A stretch of 11,752 nt of DNA from Methylomonas sp. GTDB lineage: Bacteria > Pseudomonadota > Gammaproteobacteria > Methylococcales > Methylomonadaceae. Positions 1 through 5,794 of the stretch are shown here, piece after piece. Positions within the stretch are counted from its first letter, which is position 1, and every line of letters starts with the position of its first letter. Position numbers and translations under genes: made by a program. A model generated the notes under the pieces. The model was not told where the DNA came from, searched no databases, and saw only the letters and a list, made by a program, of their open reading frames with translations. Where the stretch lies: assembly GCA_026989715.1 (NCBI GenBank), contig JALSIU010000282.1, positions 1-11,752 on the forward strand. The letters run 5' to 3'.

Positions 1-15
1 CTATAAATTTTAGGC

Positions 16-46
16 AAAAAAAAAGCCCCGGGTAAACCGAGGCTTT
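16..46 (-). terminator. Intrinsic terminator of the fae transcription unit
   Basis: The arms at 22-31 and 37-46 form a 10-bp stem around a 5-nt loop. On the minus-strand RNA every position pairs, counting one G-U wobble at 28/40. The stem is followed on that strand by nine U residues (plus-strand A run 16-24). The plus-strand version has an A-C mismatch in the stem, so the element is better suited to minus-strand transcripts. It begins 22 bases past the fae stop codon. Confidence 0.9.
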
Positions 47-68
47 CTTTATTATTTAATCGTTAAGA

Positions 69-584
69 TTAAACTTTGTTTGCAGCAAACGGATGCTCTG
101 CAGTTGCTTTCTGAGCAACAACTTCAGCTGCAGTAGGAGTTCCGGCTACAGCGTTTTTGATAGATGCTTTTGTTGCATCGTAGTTGTTTTTCTCAATAGC
201 AGCATCATCTTCAGCTAACCAGTGAATGAAAACACCAACAGAAACAAACAAATCATCCGCTTCATCAGCAGGGATTGTTCCATCTTCAACACAATCAGCA
301 ACCGCCATTGCAACACCACGTTGTGCAGGACCAAACATTTGTACAGCTTGCTTAGAACCTTTGATTGTTACTTTGTTGAACATAACAGTTGCAGGTTTAA
401 CCATAAGGTTAGGAGCAACAACAGCTAATAGGCTTGAGAAACCGTCTTTGTTATTTGTTAAGCAGTTTGCAAAAGCAGACTCAGCAGCTGAACCACGAGG
501 TCCAATCATTAAGTCAATGTGCGCAACTTCGTTTCCGTCGCCGTTTAAAGATTCACCAACACGTAAGTTGTTAATTTTAGCCAT
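69..584 (-). CDS. fae: Formaldehyde-activating enzyme (5,6,7,8-tetrahydromethanopterin hydro-lyase)
   Basis: Fae is a cytoplasmic enzyme that condenses formaldehyde with tetrahydromethanopterin to methylene-H4MPT, the entry to H4MPT-linked formaldehyde oxidation in methylotrophs. The 171-aa product matches the usual family length of about 170. It carries the signature GDGNEVAHIDL (residues 15-25), whose histidine is the conserved active-site residue, then GPRGS (28-32), the VMFNKVTI segment (67-74), VQMFGPAQ (81-88), PADEADDL (105-112) and a C-terminal HPFAAN. I chose the ATG at 584 because known Fae proteins start MAKI and an AGAGG lies 11 bases upstream. An in-frame GTG at 635 would add 17 residues and has its own AGAGG (see findings). 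The gene is last in a minus-strand unit and ends in a strong terminator. High expression is expected for this enzyme. Confidence 0.97.
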   Translation of the reverse strand: MAKINNLRVGESLNGDGNEVAHIDLMIGPRGSAAESAFANCLTNNKDGFSSLLAVVAPNLMVKPATVMFNKVTIKGSKQAVQMFGPAQRGVAMAVADCVEDGTIPADEADDLFVSVGVFIHWLAEDDAAIEKNNYDATKASIKNAVAGTPTAAEVVAQKATAEHPFAANKV

Positions 585-595
585 GCTACTATTAT

Positions 596-600
596 CCTCT
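596..600 (-). promoter_or_regulatory. Ribosome binding site deciding the fae start
   Basis: AGAGG on the minus strand lies 11 bases before the ATG at 584. It follows a 17-nt pyrimidine-rich leader (601-617, plus-strand sequence almost all A). The same octamer AGAGGATA recurs at 643-650 before the in-frame GTG at 635. Confidence 0.6.
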
Positions 601-627
601 GAAAAAAAAGAAAAAACTTTATCTAGA

Positions 628-643
628 ATTGACACTTGTCAAT
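628..643. promoter_or_regulatory. Perfect 16-bp palindrome upstream of fae (candidate operator)
   Basis: ATTGACA, a 2-bp centre, then TGTCAAT: a 7-2-7 inverted repeat without mismatch, 44 bp upstream of the fae ATG. Each half contains the hexamer TTGACA, which is also the sigma-70 -35 consensus, but no good -10 box lies 16-18 bp downstream on the minus strand. Its symmetry and place suit a dimeric regulator site or a small hairpin in the leader. That role is inferred from sequence alone. Confidence 0.45.
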
Positions 644-658
644 ATCCTCTAATACAAA

Positions 659-676
659 ATTGTTATGGAAAACAAT
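659..676. repeat. Short inverted repeat between the CitG-like gene and fae
   Basis: ATTGTT (659-664) and AACAAT (671-676) form a perfect 6-bp inverted repeat with a 6-bp spacer. No U tract follows, so it is not a typical terminator. It lies just upstream of the 16-bp palindrome and could be part of the fae control region, but a repeat this short can occur by chance in AT-rich DNA. Confidence 0.3.
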
Positions 677-695
677 AATTCATAATCCACACGTC

Positions 696-1550
696 CTATT
701 TACCGTTCAGCAATTGTTCTAACTGTACCGTTAAAACCGTTGCTACTGTAAAATCAGCCGCTGTCCCTGGATTAATCCCAGCAGACTTGAACTCACCATC
801 TATTTTGCGTAGATAGCTTTCCATCTGTTCAGGCCTATCTGTTTGAGATAACTTATCGTCAACCAAAGCCATCTTATCCATCACCTTCTTGGTATGAAGA
901 TTGCCATATTTTCGTTCGATATGACTATCAGGATATGTTGCCAACAAAGCTGCATAAACAGCAACTGCCGACCACTCTGCATCACCCCACCGATTGAAAG
1001 CAGTATTATACCTTAAAACTAAAAAATCAAAAACATCTTTGTAATTTGTTGTGAACTGTAACGCAATTCTGTCACGCTCACTGGCCAACCGCATCGCTTG
1101 AGTCAGCGTCACATCTGGCTTTTCGGCAACATCCTGCGTTTCTGCTTTCCCTAAGCCACCAGGCGCAGCCAGTGCGATAGCACGAAAAACCCAATCGGCA
1201 TCCTCAATGCTAGTATTTGCCAAAACATCCGTTAAAGCCTGTTGCAGTCCTTTTGTTGTATCTGCCTTTTCTGCTGCCAATAACAAAGGAGCGCATAACA
1301 AAATAATACCTAAATTAGTATTACATCCAACTGCGGCACGCGTTGCTTTGACGGCATAATAAATACGCTCACCTAAACCATATTTTCTATTGCTGATCGG
1401 CGTGGCACTTTGTTCTGCACTGATACGAAAATCCTGTACGGTCATATCATGCCCTTCAGCATAAACACTGACATTGCCCGGTTTAAACGCACGTAATTCT
1501 ATTTCACATGCAAACTGATAAGCCTCTATTAATTGCTGTTGCGTTAACAT
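696..1550 (-). CDS. CitG/MdcB-family triphosphoribosyl-dephospho-CoA synthase-like protein of the H4MPT locus
   Basis: This 284-aa protein belongs to the CitG/MdcB family, whose studied members join the ribose of ATP to dephospho-CoA through an alpha-glycosidic bond to make the citrate lyase or malonate decarboxylase prosthetic group. Family marks are KPGNVS (23-28), GHDMTVQDF (33-41), a TNLGIILL segment (78-85), a GLGKAETQD stretch (132-140) and INPGTAADFTVATVL (259-273). No citrate lyase or malonate decarboxylase genes are nearby. The gene sits between an ATP-grasp gene, with which it overlaps by 7 bp, and fae. A role in H4MPT synthesis is therefore more likely than the name suggests; related genes occur in methylotroph H4MPT clusters. 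H4MPT contains an alpha-linked ribose phosphate, so ribosyl transfer is a reasonable but unproven guess. Confidence 0.82.
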   Translation of the reverse strand: MLTQQQLIEAYQFACEIELRAFKPGNVSVYAEGHDMTVQDFRISAEQSATPISNRKYGLGERIYYAVKATRAAVGCNTNLGIILLCAPLLLAAEKADTTKGLQQALTDVLANTSIEDADWVFRAIALAAPGGLGKAETQDVAEKPDVTLTQAMRLASERDRIALQFTTNYKDVFDFLVLRYNTAFNRWGDAEWSAVAVYAALLATYPDSHIERKYGNLHTKKVMDKMALVDDKLSQTDRPEQMESYLRKIDGEFKSAGINPGTAADFTVATVLTVQLEQLLNGK

Positions 1551-2455
1551 ACTTGCTCTATTTGTTTAGATTGAACACACAGCGTCAGTAAATCATTTAC
1601 CAGAATATCGGCCACTTTTACATCACAGACGCTTTCCAAGCCTTTCCAAGCAGGGATACTATTGACTTCGATAATTTGGTACCCCCCTTCCGGCGTGCAA
1701 ATAATATCCACCCCGGCATAATTCATTTGCAAAGCGGCTGTCGCTTTAACTGCCAAATCTGCCATAACATCCGTTATGGGCAAAGCTTCACAGCTAGCCC
1801 CTCTAGCAACATTATTCAACCAATGCACTCCCCGACGGCGCATCGAAGCAATCGCTTGGCCATTGACGACAAAAACGCGCCAATCTGAGTAACCTGCACC
1901 CTCACAAGCCACAAAGCGTTGTAGATAATAAATACCTTGACTATGCGCCAGCCAAAATAAATCCGTTAGTTTCTCGATGCGGCGAATACCCTCACCTTGT
2001 GAACCAAAAATAGGCTTACTAATCAACTGATGCCCTAAACGCAACTCTTGCTCGGCAATCTCTAATGCCTGCGCTCTATCCCTTAATACCCATGTTGCAG
2101 GTGTCGGTAAACCGTGTTGTTGCAATAAAAAGCTGGTCATACTTTTATCCACACTGCGCTCAATAGCATGCCCATCATTATAAACAGGTACCCCCATTAT
2201 TTTCAGTGCATGCAATACATCCAAATAATGCACCACCTCGGTTAAAGAGCCACCGGGAACCCCGCGCACAAAAGCAGCATCAGGCAATGCCTGCTCAAAT
2301 CCAGGAACAATAACAGGTAAGCTACCTTCTTGAATCGCTATACGACACTCAGTCAATGAAACATACTCAGCTAAATATCCCCGCGCAGCAAACGCTTGCC
2401 GCAATTGCTTACCATGCCACCCCGGATCATCCGTAAAAATTGCTATTTTACCCAC
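1544..2455 (-). CDS. ATP-grasp ligase, RimK/MptN-like, probable H4MPT biosynthesis protein
   Basis: A 303-aa ATP-grasp enzyme, a family that forms an amide or peptide bond between an ATP-activated carboxylate and an amine. Visible elements are an N-terminal strand with DDPGWHG (9-15), VRGVPGGSLTEVVHYL (63-78) as in RimK relatives, a nucleotide-binding lysine near 104, KPIFGSQGEG (147-156) covering the second ATP lysine and glycine-rich loop, DWRVFVV (191-197), AGVDII (247-252) and the metal-binding end EVNSIP (263-268). The RimK family includes archaeal MptN and CofF, glutamate ligases acting on H4MPT and F420; by context with fae this may be a pterin-cofactor ligase, though the substrate is unknown. 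I prefer GTG at 2455, giving MGKIAIF, with AGG 12 bases upstream. A TTG at 2467 is possible but leaves no room for a ribosome site. It is the first gene of the minus-strand unit. Confidence 0.85.
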   Translation of the reverse strand: MGKIAIFTDDPGWHGKQLRQAFAARGYLAEYVSLTECRIAIQEGSLPVIVPGFEQALPDAAFVRGVPGGSLTEVVHYLDVLHALKIMGVPVYNDGHAIERSVDKSMTSFLLQQHGLPTPATWVLRDRAQALEIAEQELRLGHQLISKPIFGSQGEGIRRIEKLTDLFWLAHSQGIYYLQRFVACEGAGYSDWRVFVVNGQAIASMRRRGVHWLNNVARGASCEALPITDVMADLAVKATAALQMNYAGVDIICTPEGGYQIIEVNSIPAWKGLESVCDVKVADILVNDLLTLCVQSKQIEQVC

Positions 2456-2494
2456 TAAACACGACAACCTATCAAATAGTTTAAGAAAACAATA

Positions 2495-2500
2495 ATTATA
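2495..2500 (-). promoter_or_regulatory. Candidate -10 box for the ATP-grasp/CitG-like/fae unit
   Basis: An exact TATAAT on the minus strand, 39 bp before the preferred GTG start. At a 17-bp spacing the -35 position reads ACTAAT, which is poor, so the promoter may need an activator or the match may be chance in AT-rich DNA. Confidence 0.35.
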
Positions 2501-2522
2501 ACGTTACCCCGCCCTATATTAG

Positions 2523-2528
2523 TATAAT
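2523..2528 (+). promoter_or_regulatory. Candidate -10 box for the ubiG unit
   Basis: An exact TATAAT on the plus strand without a recognisable -35 box. If used, it would give a leader of about 115 nt containing the 2544-2567 hairpin. A start closer to ubiG is equally possible; the region 2600-2630 is also AT-rich. Confidence 0.3.
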
Positions 2529-2543
2529 AGTTAGGATAACTAG

Positions 2544-2567
2544 ACATCAGCAACAACAAACTGATGT
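2544..2567. repeat. Inverted repeat in the divergent ATP-grasp/ubiG intergenic region
   Basis: ACATCAG (2544-2550) and CTGATGT (2561-2567) are perfect 7-bp complements separated by a 10-bp A/C-only spacer. They are nested inside a second pair, TTAGGAT (2531-2537) and ATCCTAA (2591-2597). This may be a leader hairpin or regulator site between the two divergent units; function is not shown by sequence. Confidence 0.4.
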
Positions 2568-2601
2568 ATTACAATGAGTTAATTAAAATCATCCTAATAA
2601 C

Positions 2602-2620
2602 CTAGTATTCTAGTATACTA
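2602..2620. repeat. Tandem CTAGTAT repeats with embedded palindrome upstream of ubiG
   Basis: CTAGTATT (2602-2609) is followed directly by CTAGTATA (2610-2617), and TAGTATACTA (2611-2620) is a perfect 10-bp palindrome. A related TTAGTATAATAG lies at 2519-2530. Repeated half-sites about 30 bp before ubiG suggest a protein-binding region, which is unproven. Confidence 0.35.
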
Positions 2621-2648
2621 TTACGATAATCAAGGCAACCGAATCACC

Positions 2649-3356
2649 ATGAGCGCAACAGAAAACGTACATCTACACGAAATTAATAAATTTGGCTCAC
2701 AAGCAGAACGCTGGTGGGATAAAAATGGCGAATTTAAAACCCTACATGATGTCAACCCATTACGTATCAGCTTTATTCAGCAATTTATCCAGCTACAAGA
2801 GCAAAAAATTGTGGATGTTGGCTGTGGTGGCGGCATTTTAACGGAAGGCTTAGCGAAAAAAGGAGCCATCATGTTAGGTATTGACCTCAGCGAAGACTTG
2901 ATTGATATTGCTGATTTACATGGCCTAGAATCAGGCGTGGATGCGCATTACAAAAAAATCAGCGCAGAAGCCTTAGCAGAAGCCGAACCGGCAAGTTTTG
3001 ATCATGTTGTTTGCATGGAAATGCTAGAGCACGTCCCTGACCCCGGCTCCATTATTGCTGCTTGTGCAAAAATGGTTAAGCCAGGTGGGTATGTCTTTTT
3101 CTCCACATTAAACCGCAAACCAAAAGCCTATTTATTAGCTATTGTAGCGGCTGAACATATTTTAAAAATGTTACCGGCAGGAACGCATGACTACAAAACC
3201 TTTATCAAACCCTCAGAACTGAGCCAATCTGCACGTGATGCAGGGTTAGAATTGCGCGGAATGACCGGTATTCAATACAACCCACTCACGCAAGCATTTA
3301 GCTTAGGCGATGATATCGACATCAACTACATAGCCGCTTTTCAACGCCCCGAATAA
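2649..3356 (+). CDS. ubiG: Ubiquinone biosynthesis O-methyltransferase UbiG
   Basis: UbiG performs both SAM-dependent O-methylations of the ubiquinone head group and works peripherally at the inner membrane. The 235-aa product is close to the E. coli length of 240. It has the UbiG-specific WWDKNGEFKTLHDVNPLR (22-39), SAM motif I VDVGCGGG (55-62), the acidic residue ending motif II at GIDLSE (77-82), EMLEHVPDP (124-132) and KPGGYVFFSTLNRKP (144-158), followed by the hydrophobic YLLAIVAAEHIL stretch typical of the family's membrane-contact region. The ATG has only a weak AAGG 13 bases upstream. Its stop overlaps the next start by one base (TAATG), so the two are probably translationally coupled. 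The ubiG / HAD phosphatase / YciK-like order is also that of Pseudomonas. Confidence 0.96.
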   Translation: MSATENVHLHEINKFGSQAERWWDKNGEFKTLHDVNPLRISFIQQFIQLQEQKIVDVGCGGGILTEGLAKKGAIMLGIDLSEDLIDIADLHGLESGVDAHYKKISAEALAEAEPASFDHVVCMEMLEHVPDPGSIIAACAKMVKPGGYVFFSTLNRKPKAYLLAIVAAEHILKMLPAGTHDYKTFIKPSELSQSARDAGLELRGMTGIQYNPLTQAFSLGDDIDINYIAAFQRPE

Positions 3357-4033
3357 TGAAGCCCACGTTTCAACTAGCCTGTGTACTCTTTGATTTAGAT
3401 GGCACTTTACTGAATACTGCACCTGATTTAACAGCTGCACTCAATAAAACCTTAGCTCACTTCGGATATGCTACGGTACCTGCTAAAAAGATAACACCTT
3501 ATATCTCTTATGGTGCCGCCATGATGATTGAACAGGCTCTAACGCAAACCGTCAGCAAAACGGAAACAGCCGCTATGCTGGAATGGCTGCTCGATTATTA
3601 TGAAAGTCATATTGCTGAAGCAACCCATCTATTTGCCGGCATGCCTGAATTGCTGAATACTTTAGAAACACAAGGCATTCCATGGGGAGTTGTCACCAAT
3701 AAACGCGAACGCATGACCTATCCACTGATGCAGGCATTAAATTTAAACGAACGGGCAGCCAGCATTATTTGCGGTGATACCACAGCATACAGCAAGCCCC
3801 ATCCCGAACCCATGCTGGCAGCCTGCCGGGAAATTCAGGTCAACCCGGAGCAATGCCTTTATATTGGCGATGCTCAGCATGATATTAGCGCAGGCAAAGC
3901 CGCAAATATGAAAACCTTAGCGGCAACCTATGGCTATATAAAGCCCGATGAACGACCACAACACTGGGGGGCTGATGCCTTAATCAATCACCCCTCTGAC
4001 ATTTTGGACTGGATAACACATGCCATTAACTAA
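3356..4033 (+). CDS. mupP: HAD-family sugar-phosphate phosphatase, MupP-type (often annotated phosphoglycolate phosphatase)
   Basis: A 225-aa HAD phosphatase. The four catalytic motifs are present: FDLDGTL (12-18) with nucleophile D13 and acid D15, VVTNK (112-116), lysine 147 in SKPHPEP, and GDAQHD (171-176). A helical cap lies between motifs I and II. It could be Gph, which clears 2-phosphoglycolate. I prefer MupP, which dephosphorylates N-acetylmuramate 6-phosphate in the AmgK/MurU peptidoglycan recycling route, for two reasons. In Pseudomonas, MupP is encoded beside ubiG and a yciK-like gene exactly as here. The C-terminal TYGYIKPDERPQHWGAD (191-207) also resembles MupP as I remember it. 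Substrate cannot be proven from sequence. The start overlaps the ubiG stop by one base and the end overlaps the next gene by 14 bp. Confidence 0.85.
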   Translation: MKPTFQLACVLFDLDGTLLNTAPDLTAALNKTLAHFGYATVPAKKITPYISYGAAMMIEQALTQTVSKTETAAMLEWLLDYYESHIAEATHLFAGMPELLNTLETQGIPWGVVTNKRERMTYPLMQALNLNERAASIICGDTTAYSKPHPEPMLAACREIQVNPEQCLYIGDAQHDISAGKAANMKTLAATYGYIKPDERPQHWGADALINHPSDILDWITHAIN

Positions 4034-4748
4034 CCATACCATCCTTATAACAGGTGCAGGCGGCGGCCTTGGTAGCACAGCGGCGCTCGCACTCGCTCAG
4101 CAAGGTGCAACCATCATTTTGCTGGATAAAAGCATCCCTAAACTTGAAAAAATTTACGATACCATCGTAGCCGCTGATGCCACCACGCCAATTATGTATC
4201 CATTCGATTTGGCAGGTGCTACAGAAGTTCAATACCATGAATTGGCAAATAAGCTGGCTGAAAAATATGGCCACATAGAAGGCCTGCTTTATTCAGCTAT
4301 CGAATTTGATGCTTTTACCCCCTTATCTATCCATAGCTCAATGGCATGGGGACACACTTTAAACGTCAATTTAAATGCTCCGTTCATCCTAACAAAAGTA
4401 CTGTTGCCTTTACTCAACAAAGCAGAACACGCCTCCATTGTCTTTACTATCGACTCCTATGTGCGTGATGCAAAAGCCTATTCAGGAGCCTATGGTGTCT
4501 CATTAATTGCATTAGAAAGTTACGCCAAAATTCTGGCAGAAGAACTCAGTAGTGCAAAAAAAATCAGGGTCAACACCTTTGTCCCAGGACCGGTTGACTC
4601 ACCATTACGTAAAAAAGCCTTTCCTGCGGAAGATAAAAGTAAATTACTAGCAATGAGTGAGCTAGCTCCTGCATACCTCTATTTATTTAGTCACAAAAGC
4701 ATCGGCACGACAGGACAAACTGTTGATGCACGTACATTTAAACTATAA
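4020..4748 (+). CDS. Short-chain dehydrogenase/reductase, YciK-like, lacking the catalytic lysine
   Basis: A 242-aa Rossmann-fold SDR. The cofactor loop TGAGGGLG (11-18) is intact and an acidic residue follows strand 2 (LLD, 34-36). Asn residues at 115-118 fit the structural Asn region, and Ser146 and Tyr158 align with the catalytic Ser and Tyr. The YxxxK motif reads YGVSL, so the catalytic lysine is leucine at residue 162 (TTA codon at 4503-4505). The NNAG motif is also replaced (YSAIEF, 91-96). The protein may bind NAD(P) but should be a poor or altered oxidoreductase. Placement after ubiG and a MupP-type gene matches YciK, whose own role is unclear. The reading frame is intact over full length, so this is not an obvious pseudogene. 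The start overlaps the preceding gene by 14 bp. Confidence 0.85.
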   Translation: MPLTNHTILITGAGGGLGSTAALALAQQGATIILLDKSIPKLEKIYDTIVAADATTPIMYPFDLAGATEVQYHELANKLAEKYGHIEGLLYSAIEFDAFTPLSIHSSMAWGHTLNVNLNAPFILTKVLLPLLNKAEHASIVFTIDSYVRDAKAYSGAYGVSLIALESYAKILAEELSSAKKIRVNTFVPGPVDSPLRKKAFPAEDKSKLLAMSELAPAYLYLFSHKSIGTTGQTVDARTFKL

Positions 4749-4761
4749 TTGAAGAAGAACC

Positions 4762-5310
4762 ATGTCTGAAAGAGAAACCATCACCTTAACACGCGATGTC
4801 AATGTTGTCCTTATTCCTGATGGCAATCACGGTACCTTAAGTAAAGGTAAAGAAGTGACCATTCATCAAGCACTTGGTAATAACTACACCGTCATTACCG
4901 ACCATGGCCATATGGTCAGAATTTCCAGTGTCGATGCCGATGCTTTAGGTAAAGAACCCCACGAACTCCACACCCTAGTCTCTGAAACCGATGCGGCAGC
5001 TGTAGAAAAAAATTGCTGGGAAGTCATGAAAACCGTTTATGACCCTGAAATCCCGGTCAATATTGTTGATTTAGGCCTAGTTTATAACTGCCAGGTAGAA
5101 AACATCGAACCTGAACAAAACAATGTTCATATTATGATGACGCTGACTGCCCCCGGTTGCGGCATGGGGCCTGTGATTCAAAGTGATGTAGAAAAAGCGG
5201 TACGCGCTTTACCGGGCGTTGCCTCAGTACAAGTAGAGATTGTCTTAGATCCGCCTTGGTCACGCGACATGATGTCGGAAGTCGCTCAAGTACAACTTGG
5301 CTTATTTTAA
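4762..5310 (+). CDS. sufT: Iron-sulfur cluster assembly factor SufT
   Basis: A 182-aa SufT-type protein with an N-terminal family-specific region (about 1-75, including LTRDVNVVLIPDGNHGTL) and a C-terminal MIP18/DUF59 domain. The domain shows DPEIPVNIVDLGLVY (94-108), the conserved cysteine at 133 in APGCGMG and LDPPWSRDMMSE (162-173). SufT assists maturation of Fe-S proteins, and the DUF59 cysteine is the conserved functional residue of the family. The gene is usually within or near a suf operon; here no other suf gene is in view, and it ends the ubiG unit 13 bp after the SDR gene. The purine-rich GAAGAAGA just before the ATG serves as ribosome site. Confidence 0.93.
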   Translation: MSERETITLTRDVNVVLIPDGNHGTLSKGKEVTIHQALGNNYTVITDHGHMVRISSVDADALGKEPHELHTLVSETDAAAVEKNCWEVMKTVYDPEIPVNIVDLGLVYNCQVENIEPEQNNVHIMMTLTAPGCGMGPVIQSDVEKAVRALPGVASVQVEIVLDPPWSRDMMSEVAQVQLGLF

Positions 5311-5350
5311 ATAAAACAAGCCTTCTATTTAAAGCAAAACAAAATATAAA

Positions 5351-5386
5351 CGCAAGGAATGAAAAACGTCTCTCTCACTCCTTGCG
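5351..5386 (-). terminator. Hairpin terminator of the chaperone unit, possibly bidirectional
   Basis: The arms 5351-5362 and 5375-5386 form a 12-bp stem with one A-C mismatch on the plus strand, which becomes a G-U wobble on the minus-strand RNA. The loop is 12 nt. On the minus strand the stem is followed by a U-rich stretch (complement of 5332-5350). It starts 3 bases past the zinc-ribbon gene stop. On the plus strand it may also end the sufT transcript, but only a weak T tract follows. Confidence 0.7.
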
Positions 5387-5389
5387 CTT

Positions 5390-5794
5390 CTAAAGGTCGC
5401 TTTTATTATCAGTACCGTTTAATAATAAATAATCACTAAAAGCATTCAGTTTTTGTAGGCTATTACTATATGCAAACAAGCCACGCATGCTATATAAAAC
5501 CTGCTTTGCCGCCAATATTTGTTTTTGTGCCAATAAGTTCACAACATGCTGCGTTTGCTGTGCAATAAGAAAATCACGAAAAACAAACGCAAGTTGAGTC
5601 TTGTTTAAAGCCAGTGCCAATTGCAGTGCACTGATACAGCGCGTCAACTCTCCCGTTGCCAGATATTCCATTGCGGTTGCTAACCAAGCCTCAGCCGCTT
5701 GTTCGGAATGCACCAGCATCGTCAAGTCGGCTTGGCATCGCGCACAAACCACTCGGCCACGCAAACGCGCATTGCAACCCGGACAACGCTCCAT
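5390..5794 (-). CDS. Small zinc-ribbon protein of the Hsp70 unit, function unknown
   Basis: A 134-aa protein I do not recognise as a named family. The N-terminus holds a CPGC...CARC zinc ribbon (C4, C7, C17, C20). The remainder is almost entirely predicted helix: a segment around 30-70 (AAEAWLATAMEYLATGELTRC) looks like one TPR-like helical hairpin, and two more amphipathic helices run to about 120. No signal peptide or membrane segment is visible. Its ATG overlaps the Hsp70 stop by one base (TAATG), implying coupled translation and a role tied to the Hsp70. By analogy with the zinc centre of DnaJ it could assist client binding or J-protein function, but that is inference. Confidence 0.75.
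   Translation of the reverse strand: MERCPGCNARLRGRVVCARCQADLTMLVHSEQAAEAWLATAMEYLATGELTRCISALQLALALNKTQLAFVFRDFLIAQQTQHVVNLLAQKQILAAKQVLYSMRGLFAYSNSLQKLNAFSDYLLLNGTDNKSDL

Noticed and set aside
637..642. TTGACA on the minus strand as the -35 box of a standard fae promoter
   Set aside because: No acceptable -10 box at 16-18 bp spacing (AAGTTT at 17); the hexamer is better explained as half of the palindrome.
226..678. Open frame of 150 codons on the plus strand opposite fae
   Set aside because: It lies antisense to the well-supported fae gene, has no family motif and shows low-complexity composition typical of a shadow frame.
696..1550. True CitG or MdcB for citrate lyase or malonate decarboxylase
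   Set aside because: No lyase or decarboxylase subunit genes nearby; the locus is an fae/ATP-grasp unit of the H4MPT pathway.
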